Shown: positions 32,291-41,666 of the stretch, piece after piece
How the letters are laid out: each line of letters begins with the position of its first letter
Numbering within the stretch: the first letter of the stretch is position 1
DNA from: Streptomyces turgidiscabies Car8
GTDB taxonomy: Bacteria; Actinomycetota; Actinomycetes; Streptomycetales; Streptomycetaceae
NCBI RefSeq assembly: GCF_000331005.1
Contig: NZ_AEJB01000208.1
Span: 62,001 to 126,000 of the forward strand
DNA length: 64,000 bases
Direction of reading: 5' to 3'
Made by a program: the position numbers and the translations under genes
Notes under the pieces: generated by a model
What the model was told of the DNA's origin: nothing
Databases searched by the model: none
What the model saw: the letters and a program-made list of their open reading frames with translations, nothing else

Positions 32291-34602
32291 CGGGCACCTC
32301 TCCGGGAAGCCGGTGCGGTCGAGGTGGAGCGCGAGGGTGAGAGCGTGGGCTGCCAGCCGCGCAGGCGCAGGCTGTTGGCGACGACCAGCACCGAACTCGC
32401 CGACATGGCCGCGGCGGCCAGCATCGGGTTGAGCAGGCCGACCATGGCGAGCGGGACGGTGACGACGTTGTAGCCGAAGGCCCAGACGAGGTTCTCACGG
32501 ATCGTGCCCAGCGTGCGCCGGGCCAGCAGCACCGCGTCCGCGAGGGCCTCGATGTCACCGCGGACGAGGGTCACGTCGGCGGCGCCGATGGCCACGTCCG
32601 TGCCCGAGCCCATGGCGATCCCGAGGTCGGCACCCGCGAGCGCGGCGGCGTCGTTCACGCCGTCGCCGACGACCGCGACCCGGTAACCCTGTTCCCGCAA
32701 CTCCCGTACCAGGTCGGCCTTTCCCTCGGGTGTGCAGCGGGCGTGCACCTCCTCGATGCCGAGCGCGTCGGCGACGGCACGGGCAGGTGCCTCGCGGTCG
32801 CCGGTGGCGAGCACGGGCCGTACGCCGAGCCGCCGCAGCCGGTCCACCGCGCGATAGCTGCCGGGCCGTACTACGTCCCCGATCTCGATCAGCGCCTCGA
32901 CCGTGCCGTCCACCCGGACCGTCACAGGCGTACGGGCGGCGGACTCGGCGCCCGCCAGGGCCTGCGCGAGCGCGGCGGGCAGGTCGTCGTCGGGCGACAG
33001 GACCTCGACCAGCCGTCCCTCGACCAGCCCCCGCACACCGCGTCCCGGCAGGGCGACGAACTCGCTCACGTCCGGCAGCCGCCGCGCGCCCGACTCCCGG
33101 CGCGCGTGGGCTGAGATCGCCCGGCCGAGCGGATGCTCCGAGCCCTGTTCCACGGCCCCCGCCAAGCGCAGTGCCGCGTCGCTCCCGAGCCCGTCCGGCG
33201 GGGCGGTGACCTTGGCGACGGTCATATGGCCGGTGGTCAGGGTGCCGGTCTTGTCGAGGACGACCACGTCGAGATGCTGAAGTCCCTCCAGCGCCTGCGG
33301 CCCGGTGACGAGCACGCCGAGCTGGGCTCCCCGGCCGGTGGCGGCCAGCAGCGCGGTCGGCGTCGCGAGCCCGAGGGCGCAGGGACAGGCCACGACCAGT
33401 ACCGCCACACACGCGGTGAGCGCCGCCTGCGGATCGGCTCCGGCGCCCAGCCAGAATCCGAGCGCGGTGACGGCCAGCGCCAGCACCATCGGCACGAACA
33501 CCCCGGCGACGGAGTCGGCCAGCCGCTGCGCCCGCGCCTTTCCCGCCTGCGCCTCGGTCACCAGCCGGGCGATCCGGGCGAGCTGCGTGTCCGCACCGAC
33601 CGCTGTGGCCCGTACGAGGAGCAGCCCGCCGGCGTTGACGGCCCCGCCGACCACGGCCGAACCGGGCCCGACCTCCACGGGCTCGCTCTCACCGGTGACC
33701 AGGGAGAGGTCCACGGCCGAACTGCCCCCGGTGACCTGCCCGTCGGTGGCGACCCGTTCGCCCGGCCGCACGACGAACACCTGGCCGGCCCTCAACTCCT
33801 CGATGGGGATGAGCCGTTCGTGTCCGTCGTCCTCCCGGACGGACACCTCCTTGGCGGCGAGGCGGGCCAGTGACCGCAGCGCCTCGCCGGTCCCGTGCCG
33901 CGCCCGGGCCTCCAGGAACCGCCCGGCGAGCACGAACAGCGTCACGCCGACGGCCGCTTCGAGGTAGAGGTGCGCGACCCCGTCCGGGGCGGCGGGCACG
34001 AGCGTGAACGGCATCCGCATCCAGGGGTCGCCGGCCCCGCCGAGGAACAGCGCGTACGTCGACCACGCGAAGGAGGCCACCACGCCCAGCGACACCAGGG
34101 TGTCCATGGTGGCCGCCGAGTGCCGCAGCCCCCGTACCGCCCGTACGTGGAAGGGCCAGGCGCTCCACACGGCGACGGGCGCGGCGAGCACGAAGCACAG
34201 CCACTGCCAGTTGCGGAACTGCAGAGCGGGCGCCATGGACAGCACGAGCACGGGGACGGACAACAGGGCCGTGACGACCAGCCGGTGCCGTTCCTGCCGG
34301 GCACCCTCGGACTCGTCGCCGTCGTCGGCGCCGTCGTCGGCGGGCTCCCGTTTCCCGGGTGGCTCGGGCAGGGCGGCCGTGTATCCGGCCTTCTCGACGG
34401 TGGCGACGAGTTCGTCCGGGCCGATGTCCGCCGGGTGACTCACACGGGCCGTTCCGGTGGCGAGATTGACGGTCGCGGTGACCCCGTCCAGCTTGCCGAG
34501 CTTCTTCTCGACGCGGGTCACACACGCGCCGCAGGTCATGCCGCCGACGGTCAGATCGGTCGTCAGCAGGACGGTCCCCGCAGTCCCCGGTTCCGCGCCC
34601 AT
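32287..34602 (-). CDS. copA: Copper-exporting P1B-type ATPase
   Basis: A 771-residue P-type ATPase. An N-terminal HMA domain has the copper site GMTCGAC (Cys24, Cys27). Membrane segments start near 110. The actuator loop has VTGES, the ion-channel segment CPC (VVACPCALGLATPTAL), the phosphorylation site DKTGTLT, the nucleotide-binding SEHPLGRAI and the hinge GDGVND. Acidic residues (DDGADDGDESEG) follow the HMA domain. It pumps Cu(I) out of the cytoplasm. It overlaps its upstream neighbour (TGATG) and downstream PCuAC gene (ATGA), giving a tight three-gene unit behind ECF promoter copy C. Confidence 0.93.
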   Translation of the reverse strand: MGAEPGTAGTVLLTTDLTVGGMTCGACVTRVEKKLGKLDGVTATVNLATGTARVSHPADIGPDELVATVEKAGYTAALPEPPGKREPADDGADDGDESEGARQERHRLVVTALLSVPVLVLSMAPALQFRNWQWLCFVLAAPVAVWSAWPFHVRAVRGLRHSAATMDTLVSLGVVASFAWSTYALFLGGAGDPWMRMPFTLVPAAPDGVAHLYLEAAVGVTLFVLAGRFLEARARHGTGEALRSLARLAAKEVSVREDDGHERLIPIEELRAGQVFVVRPGERVATDGQVTGGSSAVDLSLVTGESEPVEVGPGSAVVGGAVNAGGLLLVRATAVGADTQLARIARLVTEAQAGKARAQRLADSVAGVFVPMVLALAVTALGFWLGAGADPQAALTACVAVLVVACPCALGLATPTALLAATGRGAQLGVLVTGPQALEGLQHLDVVVLDKTGTLTTGHMTVAKVTAPPDGLGSDAALRLAGAVEQGSEHPLGRAISAHARRESGARRLPDVSEFVALPGRGVRGLVEGRLVEVLSPDDDLPAALAQALAGAESAARTPVTVRVDGTVEALIEIGDVVRPGSYRAVDRLRRLGVRPVLATGDREAPARAVADALGIEEVHARCTPEGKADLVRELREQGYRVAVVGDGVNDAAALAGADLGIAMGSGTDVAIGAADVTLVRGDIEALADAVLLARRTLGTIRENLVWAFGYNVVTVPLAMVGLLNPMLAAAAMSASSVLVVANSLRLRGWQPTLSPSRSTSTAPASRRGAR

Positions 34603-34865
34603 CAGCCGTGTCCCCCCTGCATGTCGTCCATACCCCCGGTGCCTCCCGTGCCGCCCCCGCCACTGCCGTCACCGCTGCCGTCACCGCCGCTGGTGCCGTG
34701 CATGCCGGGTGCGACAGGGCCGGCGCCGACGCCGACGGCGTAGGACACCGTGAAGATCAGGGCCAGCAGCAGAAGGAAGCCGCAGAGCGCGGGCGGGGGC
34801 GCCGCCCTCCGCACCACCTCGCCCATGCCGCTCGCGCTCGATGAGGATTGCCGGGACTCGTCCAT
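34602..34865 (-). CDS. Small membrane protein with Gly/Met/His-rich tail, first gene of the copA operon
   Basis: An 87-residue protein with one membrane segment (LCGFLLLLALIFTVSYAVGV) and a flexible C-terminal tail of Gly, Met and His (GMHGTSGGDGSG, then GGMDDMQGGHG). Start ATG 34865 follows GGAG 8-9 bases ahead. Its stop overlaps the copA start (TGATG). No known family is recognised. The tail composition and the coupling to copA suggest a copper-handling accessory role. The ECF promoter copy C is 59 bases upstream. Confidence 0.7.
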   Translation of the reverse strand: MDESRQSSSSASGMGEVVRRAAPPPALCGFLLLLALIFTVSYAVGVGAGPVAPGMHGTSGGDGSGDGSGGGGTGGTGGMDDMQGGHG

Positions 34866-34923
34866 CAACCGCGTCTCCAGGTCATGTCGTACGGCGTCGT
34901 TCGGAGTCGCGCCGTACCGAACG

Positions 34924-34953
34924 AGTAGTCGGAGCGGGGCCGGACCGAGTTCC
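34924..34953 (-). promoter_or_regulatory. ECF-type promoter, copy C (copA operon)
   Basis: Minus strand: GGAACTC (34953-34947), 15-base spacer, CGACTACT (34931-34924). Identical boxes and spacing to copies A and B. The -10 end is 59 bases from the start of the small membrane-protein gene. Confidence 0.75.
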
Positions 34954-35034
34954 GGGGGTCTCGTGTGGCGCCAGTCACAGCAGAGGTCGCGGGCGTCTCG
35001 CCCCGCGAACGCGCGGGAAGTGGGCCTAGGCTGG

Positions 35035-35051
35035 TTGTCAGGACCCGACAA
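35035..35051. promoter_or_regulatory. Inverted repeat upstream of the second lacI gene
   Basis: TTGTC-N7-GACAA, perfect half-sites, 28-44 bases before the lacI start at 35079. Candidate autoregulatory operator. Confidence 0.4.
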
Positions 35052-35078
35052 ACAGGGGAACAAGGGAATCAAGGGATC

Positions 35079-36140
35079 ATGGCGATTGGGGAAAAGCCCA
35101 TGTCCGGCCGGCCCCGGCCGTCGATGGCGGACGTCGCCCGGCACGCCGGTGTCGCGCCGCAGACGGTTTCACGCGTGTCCAACGGCCACACGAACGTCGA
35201 CCCCGCGACGAGGCAGCGGGTCGTGGAGTCGATGCAGGCCCTGGGCTACCGGCCGAACGGAGCCGCACGCGCGCTCAGGAGCGGGCGGTTCAACACGATC
35301 GGTGTCATCACCTTCACGCTCAGGACGTACGGGAACACACGCACGCTCGACGCCATCACCAGCGAGGCCGCGCTCGCCAAGTACGCCGTCACCCTCATCC
35401 CCGTACCGGACCCGACCATGGGCAGGGTCTCCGGTGCCTACGACCGGCTCAGCGACGCGGCCGTCGACGGAGTGATCCTCGTCTTCGAGGCGCGTTTCCT
35501 GGACGACGCGGAGTTCAGCCTCCCCCCGGGGGTCCCGATGGTGGTCGTCGACTCCGACACCGGCCCCGGCTACACCGTGGTGGACACCGATCAGGCACAG
35601 GGCGCCCGGCAGGCGACGGAACACCTGCTGGAACTCGGCCACCGGCAGGTGTGGCACATCGCGGGCCCCCCGGCCTCGTTCTCCGCGGCCCACCGGGTCG
35701 AGTCCTGGCGGCGCACCCTGGAGGAGGCCGGGATCGTGCCGCCCCCGGTGCTGTACGGCGACTGGACCACCCGGTCCGGATACCGGCACGGGCTGGCCCT
35801 GGGGCGCAGGCCGGAGGTCACGGCGATCTTCGCCGCGAACGACCACATGGCGCTCGGTGTCATGCGTGCCCTGCACGAGCTCGGCCGCCGGATTCCCGAG
35901 GACGTCAGCGTGGTGGGGTTCGACGACATGGAGGAGGCCCATGCCTTCTGGCCACCGCTGACCACCGTCCGGCAGGACTTCGCCGCGGTCGGCCGGCTCA
36001 GCCTCCAGAAGCTGCTGGACAAGATCGGACGCACCGGGCCCGACCTGATCGACAAGACCCTGGTCCCGACCCGGCTGGTGGTCCGCGCGAGTACGGAAGC
36101 GCCGCCGGCCTCACCGGAAGGCGAAGCACGGCGGCGCTGA
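35079..36140 (+). CDS. LacI-family transcriptional regulator
   Basis: A 353-residue LacI/GalR regulator with helix-turn-helix SMADVARHAGVAPQTVSRVS, hinge YRPNGAARALRSG and a sugar-sensing domain ending GFDDMEEAHAFWPPLTTVRQ. ATG 35079 is used; ATG 35100 (GGGGA seven bases ahead) would remove seven residues and may be the real start. It converges on the GH5 hydrolase gene across a 17-bp terminator. No transport genes adjoin it. Its target may be the GH5 gene, whose upstream region has a 28-bp perfect palindrome with the central CG usual for LacI operators; this is inference. Confidence 0.88.
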   Translation: MAIGEKPMSGRPRPSMADVARHAGVAPQTVSRVSNGHTNVDPATRQRVVESMQALGYRPNGAARALRSGRFNTIGVITFTLRTYGNTRTLDAITSEAALAKYAVTLIPVPDPTMGRVSGAYDRLSDAAVDGVILVFEARFLDDAEFSLPPGVPMVVVDSDTGPGYTVVDTDQAQGARQATEHLLELGHRQVWHIAGPPASFSAAHRVESWRRTLEEAGIVPPPVLYGDWTTRSGYRHGLALGRRPEVTAIFAANDHMALGVMRALHELGRRIPEDVSVVGFDDMEEAHAFWPPLTTVRQDFAAVGRLSLQKLLDKIGRTGPDLIDKTLVPTRLVVRASTEAPPASPEGEARRR

Positions 36141-36182
36141 ACCGTACGGGCCCTGAGATGTGCTTTCAGGGCCCGTACGGTT
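36140..36182. terminator. Bidirectional terminator hairpin
   Basis: A 17-bp perfect stem (AACCGTACGGGCCCTGA pairing with 36166-36182) and 9-base loop, starting at the last base of the lacI stop codon, between convergent lacI and GH5 genes. Confidence 0.9.
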
Positions 36183-36230
36183 CGGATCAGTCAGGTTCGG
36201 ATCAGTGATCGAGGCGAACAGGTGCCGGAA

Positions 36231-37709
36231 TCAGCTTCTGGCCCACTGCTGGTTGGTGCTTCCGTTGCAGTACCAGACGTCGACCGACGTGCCGTTGCCG
36301 GTGCCCGCTCCGGCCGCGTCCAGGCAGAGCGCCGGGTTGGCGACGCTGGTCACCGAGAGGTCCGCGTTCACGTTCCACTGCTGTGCCACCGCGCCGGTGC
36401 AGTCGGTGATGACCACGGGGTCGCCCGCCGTGGTGCCGGTGCCTCCCACCGTCATGCACTTGTTGCCGTAGACCGTGAGCTGGTTGTCCGCGTTCCAGTT
36501 CCAGATCTGGTTGCCGCCGGCGTTGCAGTCCCAGAGGTCGAGCTGGGTGCCGTTGGTCGTGCTGAAGCCGGGCACGTCGACACAGCGGGTGGAGCCCACC
36601 CCGCGCAGGACCTCACCGGGAGGCGCGGGCGGCAGGTTGTTGACGGGCGGGGTCTTGCCGAAGCCGTAGCCCCAGCGCAGCAGCGCGACTCCGGTGGCGC
36701 TGTTGTCCACCAGGTTGCCCTTGGCGTCCAGCGACTCGATCGAGTAGGCGTCGCCGTTACGCAGGCCCGGCCAGTACACCAGCCCCATGCCCTTGCTGCG
36801 GGCGGTGTTGGCCACGGCCGCGAGGTACGAGGTGTAGATGTTGCCGTTCCACGCCCCGTAGTTCAGACCGATGGTCATCGGGGAGCCGGCCTCGTCGATG
36901 ATGGTCCGGTTGGTGTACTTGCCGAGACGGGCGCCCAGGTCGGCGGTCCACTCCGCCTGCGTGGTGTAGCTGGCCCAGAAGCCGTAGAAGTGCAGCGACA
37001 GCAGCGTTCCCCGCAGGGCGGGTGCCGCGCCGACACCGGTGACGTTGTCGTTGTAGCCGGTGCCGCTGATCACGACACGGCCACGCGGGACGTCCTTGTG
37101 CTGGGCCAGCCAGCCGCTGGTGACGGACACCCACTGGTCCAGGGTGTAGCCGTGCGGCTCGTTCATGGGCTCGAAGTAGACGCGCGGGTTGTGCTTGTAC
37201 TCCCGTACGACCGTGTTCCACATCTTCTTCCAGGCGGCCGTGTCGTCGACCAGCCCGTCCTTGCTGCTGTCGGCCTCCCAGTAGCTGACGATGACCTTGT
37301 CACCGTAGGCCGTGGCCGCGTCGATCGTCGCGCGGTACGACTTCCACCAGGTGGTGCCCACGCTCGCCGGGTTGATCGGCAGCCGCAGGGTGTTGGCGCC
37401 CAGGTTCTTCTTGAAGCCGCGCACCATCTTGTCCGTGGTGCGGTACACCGTGCGGTAGTTGTCGGTGACCGACAGTCCGCTGGGCACTACGGCGTCACTG
37501 GCGTAGTTGTCCCGCGGGTCCGCCCAGTTCACGCCGCGGAAGTCGCTGGTACCACCCTTGGCCGCGGGCTTCGCAGGCTTCACCGGCGCGTGCGAGGGGG
37601 CCGACTGAGCGAGGGCGGGGGCGGGAGCGGTCAGGAACATGAGGGTCGCGCCGAGGCCGGCCATGAGCACACTGGCCAGTCGTCTCGACCTCGTCGGGGT
37701 CTTGGTCAT
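36231..37709 (-). CDS. Secreted GH5 glycoside hydrolase with CBM13 (candidate endo-beta-1,6-galactanase)
   Basis: A 492-residue exported enzyme: signal peptide (LASVLMAGLGATLMFLTAPA), Pro/Lys/Ala linker, GH5 barrel (about 55-345) and ricin-type CBM13 (about 365-492, three CxD...W.C...Q.W repeats). The acid/base Glu184 is in YFEPMNEP and the nucleophile Glu273 in TIIDEAGSP. Start ATG 37709 has GGAG six bases ahead. A GH5-CBM13 enzyme from S. avermitilis is an endo-beta-1,6-galactanase acting on arabinogalactan side chains; the architecture matches, but substrate cannot be fixed by eye. A perfect 28-bp palindrome lies 105 bases upstream. Confidence 0.85.
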   Translation of the reverse strand: MTKTPTRSRRLASVLMAGLGATLMFLTAPAPALAQSAPSHAPVKPAKPAAKGGTSDFRGVNWADPRDNYASDAVVPSGLSVTDNYRTVYRTTDKMVRGFKKNLGANTLRLPINPASVGTTWWKSYRATIDAATAYGDKVIVSYWEADSSKDGLVDDTAAWKKMWNTVVREYKHNPRVYFEPMNEPHGYTLDQWVSVTSGWLAQHKDVPRGRVVISGTGYNDNVTGVGAAPALRGTLLSLHFYGFWASYTTQAEWTADLGARLGKYTNRTIIDEAGSPMTIGLNYGAWNGNIYTSYLAAVANTARSKGMGLVYWPGLRNGDAYSIESLDAKGNLVDNSATGVALLRWGYGFGKTPPVNNLPPAPPGEVLRGVGSTRCVDVPGFSTTNGTQLDLWDCNAGGNQIWNWNADNQLTVYGNKCMTVGGTGTTAGDPVVITDCTGAVAQQWNVNADLSVTSVANPALCLDAAGAGTGNGTSVDVWYCNGSTNQQWARS

Positions 37710-37813
37710 GTCGTCTCCAGTGACGGAAATCGGAGGTCGGAGTGCGGGTTCGTCACCTGAGTCGACTCGGTGATGAACCATGGTCCGGTTTCAGCTACTC
37801 GGACCCGTGTAAA

Positions 37814-37841
37814 CCGGCCATGGTTACGTAACCATGGCCGG
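37814..37841. promoter_or_regulatory. 28-bp perfect palindrome upstream of the GH5 gene
   Basis: The half CCGGCCATGGTTAC is followed directly by its exact complement in reverse (GTAACCATGGCCGG), no spacer. The core GGTTACGTAACC with central CG resembles LacI-family operators. It lies in the GH5 upstream region, beyond the end of the SARP gene at 37932. Confidence 0.7.
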
Positions 37842-37931
37842 ACAGTGACACGTCGCCCGCCCCGGTGACAAGACTCGTGACGTTTCCGAAACGCGACAGA
37901 CTCCTTCGCCGGCCCGCGCCGTTCGGGAACG

Positions 37932-40900
37932 TCAGCTGTCGGTGGCCGGAGGCAGGGGCGGGCCGGCGATTCGCCGGTGTTCCTGATCAGCCAGTTCACA
38001 CAGGGCTAGAGCCCCGCAGGTGACGGACAGGGCCTTCGCCTGTTCCACCTGGGCGACGGCTTCGGCCTGGCGACCGGAGGCAGCCAGCGCGGTCCCGGCT
38101 GCCAGCCGGGCCATGGCCTCGTTGAGAGGCATCCGGGCCGTACGGAACTCCGCGGCGGCCCGGCACGCGGTGGGCCCCGCTGCCGGGTCCTGCCGGGCGA
38201 GTTGCACCTCGGCGCGGGCCAGCAGCGCGAACCCGCGCCGCCCGGGCGGCCCGTCGGGGGTTGCGGCGGCGGCTGCGCGGTCGGCCCAGCTCTCGGCGGC
38301 GGTCACGTCACCCAGGGCCAGGTTCGCGACCGTCAGCAGCTGGAACCACGTCGGGCGGACAGGTGCTTCGAACCCGAGCAGGTGCGGGCCGCCGCCCGCT
38401 TCGAGCACCTTGCTGACGCAGCCGGCCGGATCGCCGTTGAGCAGCAGCGTATGGCCGAGCATCCCGACGATCGCCGAGCGGCGCGCGCCCGGTGCGGGGC
38501 CGACCAGGGCGAGTGACTCCTCACAGATCTTCAGTGCTCCGGCGAAGTCTCCCCGCCACATCAGGACCGCCGCGCTCACCACCTCTGCCAGCGAGCGTGG
38601 CTCGCTGCTGCCGACGAGTGATGCCGCCTCCAGGGCGTCGTCGGCGTACGTCGCCGCCTCGTCCAGACGCCCGAGCCACATGAGGGCGTAGGCGGAGGCG
38701 GCGAACAGATCGGCGAGCACGAGGCTCTGGCCGGTGCGACGGGACAGCTCCAGGCCTCGGGCGAGATGGCGCAGTGCGGTGTCGTAGCGTTCGTGGAGCA
38801 ACTCCGCCCAGCCCGTCATGACGATGATGTCCAACCGCCCGGCCAGTTGCTCGTCATCGGCGTCGTCGAACGCTTCCACCACCAGGTCCAGGTAGCCGGT
38901 CGACCGGGCGTCGCCGGCGGAGGTGAGCGCCAGAGCCAGCAGCGCGCGGACCGACGTGGTCTGCAGCGGGTCGCCGATACGCTCCGCCGAGTGCAACGCG
39001 CGTTCGCCCCAGTGGACGGCCGTGGAGAAGTCGTTCTTACGCAGCGCCACCACCGCGACGCCCAACTCCAGGTCGGCGGTCTCGGGACCGAATCGGCCGT
39101 CGTGGTCCGCCAGCTCCCGGAGCAGCAGCGCCGTGGCCTCGTCGTACCGGCCGAGCGCCCACTCCATGGTGGCGCGCAGGGCGGTCAACCGGGCCCGCTG
39201 GTCGTGTGCTCGCGCGGGCAGGAGGGAGGCGGCCGTCCGGAGGATGTCGCGGCTCTCCAGCAGTCGTCCGGCCATGCCCAGCGCATTGGCCTGCTGGAGC
39301 CACAGTTCGGGCCGCTGCCGGCTCCGCTCGCCGAGCAACCGCAGGGCTTCCCGCGTCCAGTGCGCGGCCGTGGCCGGTGCGATCGTCATCACCTGACGGG
39401 CGGCCCGTACGAGTAGGTCGACGGCGTGTTCGTCCCCCACGCGTGCCGAACGCTGGACGTGCGAGGCCTGGGCGGTCAGTGGTGCGCCGTGCAGGGCCAG
39501 GCCCTCCGCGGCCCGGGTGTGCGCCTCGATCCGCCAACCGGCGCCCGCCCCCTGGTACACCGCCGCGCGCACCAGCGGATGCCGGAACCGGAACTGGCGC
39601 GTGGAGCCGATCTGGCGGACGAGGTCCCGTTCCGCGATCTCGTCCAGGGCGGCAAGGGTCTGTGCCTCACCGGTCCGGGCCACGACCGCCAGCATGTCGG
39701 CCTCGAAGGAGTCGCCGAGCACCGCGGCCGCCTGGGTACAGACCCTCGCGGTGGCCGACAGACACCCCAACTCCTCGAGCAGTGCGGCACGCACGGACTG
39801 CGGCAGATCTCCGGTCAGGGGACCGAGGTCGGCCGCGGCCGCCGGCGAGCCTTCACCGGCGGTGCTCCGGGTCAGCGCCTCCAGGTAGAACGGGTTGCCG
39901 CCGCTGGCCTCGTAAAGTCGCTTGAAACGCCAGTGATCCGTTCTGGCCCCGCACAGTTCCGCTCCCTCGGCCGGGGACAGCGGGCCCAGCTCGACTCTCG
40001 CCAGTCGTCCCTCCGTTCCGGCCCGTGCCAGCGCCGCGGCCAGTCGCGGCGGGGCCTGCCGGGGCCGGTAGGCGAGGGCGAGCAGCAGCGGTGTCCTCGG
40101 CGGGTGCCGCACCAGGTGGTCGATCAGCTCGGCCGTACCCTCGTCCGTCCACTGCAGGTCGTCCAGGCTGACCACGAGACCGCCGTCCGCGCTCACGGCC
40201 TCGAGTAACGTCCGCACCGCCCGGTGGAACCAGTACCGTTCGACCGTCACCGGCTCCGGGCCGGCCGGGAAACGCTCACCGATCGCGGGGAAGACCGTGC
40301 CCAGCAGGGCCATCGCGCCGGCCGGTGCTCCGTCCGTCCGGAGCCGACGGAAGTCCACGTTGCCGAGGTGGTCGTCCAGGGCGTCCACGAACGCCCCGTA
40401 CGGAGCCCGGTCGAACTCCACGCAGCGTCCGGCCAGGGACACGAAACCGCGCCGCCTAGCGCGCTCGCCCAGTTCACCGAGCAGCCGGGTCTTTCCGATG
40501 CCCGGTTCCCCGACCACCTCGACCACCCCTGGCGCCCCGGCCAGGGCGTCTTCGATCGCGCTGTCGAGAAGCGCCAACTCCGTTACCCGTCCGATCAGTT
40601 GACGCCCTGTCCGGAGCCGCCGCGAAGCCGAGGGACCGGGCGGTGCGCCGCCGTCGCGCCCGGTGGACGCCGACAGGGACAGGGGCGCGGGGCGCGGCAC
40701 AAGGGCGCGTACGGATCCCGCGGCGCGTCTGGCCTCGGGGTCGGCGGCCGGGACGTTCAGTGCGGGGTCGACGGTGAGTATCTGCTGGTGCAGTCGCTGC
40801 AGCGGGAGGCTGGGATCACAGCCGAGTTCGTCGGCCAGCAGGAGCCGGGTGCGCTCGTAGTGGCCGAGGGCGTCGGCCGGGCGCCCGCCGCGGTACAGGG

Positions 40901-41504
40901 CGAGAATGAACTGGCCGGCCAGTCGTTCGTCCAGTGGGTGTGCCCTCACCCGGGCGGACAACTCGGCAGGCAGTCCGGTGTGGTGACCGCAGCGGAGCCG
41001 GACGTCGGTGTGGTCCCGTTCGGCCGCCGTCCGTTCCTTGTCCAGGTGGTCGCGCAGGACGTTGAACCACGGGGTGTCCAGACCCGCGAAGGCGTCTCCC
41101 CGCCACAGGCCGAGTGCCTGCCCGAACAGGGCCGCGGCCTGCTCGTCCTCCTCGTTCCGGACGGCCACGCGGGCGCGTCCGGCGAGGTCGTGCAACCGGT
41201 GCAGATCCACCGAGGTCGCCTCGACGTCGAGGACGTAGCCACCTGACCGTCGGACGATCTCCGCCCCCTCGGCGACGGCGAGAGCCTGCCGCAGACGGGA
41301 GACGTAACCGTAGAGCGTGTTCCGGGCCCGCTGTGGAGGACGGTCGGCCCAGACACGCTCGAGAAGCTGGTCCACCGAGACCACCCGGTTGGCTTCGACG
41401 AGCAGCACCGCGAGCACGCATCGCTGCCGGGCGTGACCGAGGTCGACGATCCGGCCGTCCACCCGCGCCTCGACGCTGCCGAGCACATCGAACTCAACCG
41501 TCAC
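37932..41504 (-). CDS. SARP-type regulator with ATPase and TPR-like C-terminus (AfsR-like)
   Basis: A 1190-residue regulator. An OmpR-type winged helix (about 1-95, LGSVEARVDGRIVDLG... VWADRPPQRARNTLYGYVSR in part) and a BTAD domain (about 100-250) make the SARP part. An AAA/NB-ARC-like ATPase follows, with Walker A GEPGIGKTRLL and the Walker-B-like SLDDLQW, and then a long helical repeat region of TPR character. SARPs activate secondary-metabolite genes. GTG 41504 is used (AGGGGG ahead); GTG 41522 is possible. It is 8.7 kb from the isonitrile cluster with unrelated genes between, so it need not regulate it. Confidence 0.85.
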   Translation of the reverse strand: MTVEFDVLGSVEARVDGRIVDLGHARQRCVLAVLLVEANRVVSVDQLLERVWADRPPQRARNTLYGYVSRLRQALAVAEGAEIVRRSGGYVLDVEATSVDLHRLHDLAGRARVAVRNEEDEQAAALFGQALGLWRGDAFAGLDTPWFNVLRDHLDKERTAAERDHTDVRLRCGHHTGLPAELSARVRAHPLDERLAGQFILALYRGGRPADALGHYERTRLLLADELGCDPSLPLQRLHQQILTVDPALNVPAADPEARRAAGSVRALVPRPAPLSLSASTGRDGGAPPGPSASRRLRTGRQLIGRVTELALLDSAIEDALAGAPGVVEVVGEPGIGKTRLLGELGERARRRGFVSLAGRCVEFDRAPYGAFVDALDDHLGNVDFRRLRTDGAPAGAMALLGTVFPAIGERFPAGPEPVTVERYWFHRAVRTLLEAVSADGGLVVSLDDLQWTDEGTAELIDHLVRHPPRTPLLLALAYRPRQAPPRLAAALARAGTEGRLARVELGPLSPAEGAELCGARTDHWRFKRLYEASGGNPFYLEALTRSTAGEGSPAAAADLGPLTGDLPQSVRAALLEELGCLSATARVCTQAAAVLGDSFEADMLAVVARTGEAQTLAALDEIAERDLVRQIGSTRQFRFRHPLVRAAVYQGAGAGWRIEAHTRAAEGLALHGAPLTAQASHVQRSARVGDEHAVDLLVRAARQVMTIAPATAAHWTREALRLLGERSRQRPELWLQQANALGMAGRLLESRDILRTAASLLPARAHDQRARLTALRATMEWALGRYDEATALLLRELADHDGRFGPETADLELGVAVVALRKNDFSTAVHWGERALHSAERIGDPLQTTSVRALLALALTSAGDARSTGYLDLVVEAFDDADDEQLAGRLDIIVMTGWAELLHERYDTALRHLARGLELSRRTGQSLVLADLFAASAYALMWLGRLDEAATYADDALEAASLVGSSEPRSLAEVVSAAVLMWRGDFAGALKICEESLALVGPAPGARRSAIVGMLGHTLLLNGDPAGCVSKVLEAGGGPHLLGFEAPVRPTWFQLLTVANLALGDVTAAESWADRAAAAATPDGPPGRRGFALLARAEVQLARQDPAAGPTACRAAAEFRTARMPLNEAMARLAAGTALAASGRQAEAVAQVEQAKALSVTCGALALCELADQEHRRIAGPPLPPATDS

Positions 41505-41666
41505 GGCGCCCCCTTGAGTCACAGGTGCTCACCTTGGCACGGCGCCTTCGACCAGCCAATTCAACGTTCGTACAAGGTTCCCCGACGGTCGGCCGAGCAC
41601 CGTGGTCCAGGACAGGAACAGCACGACGAAGACCCCGCTCACCCATCGACATCCAGGAGGACAGCC

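Noticed and set aside
37932-41504. The SARP gene as pathway-specific activator of the isonitrile cluster
   Set aside because: It is 8.7 kb away, separated by copper, lacI and GH5 units, and no SARP-type heptamer repeats were seen at the cluster promoters; left open rather than claimed.
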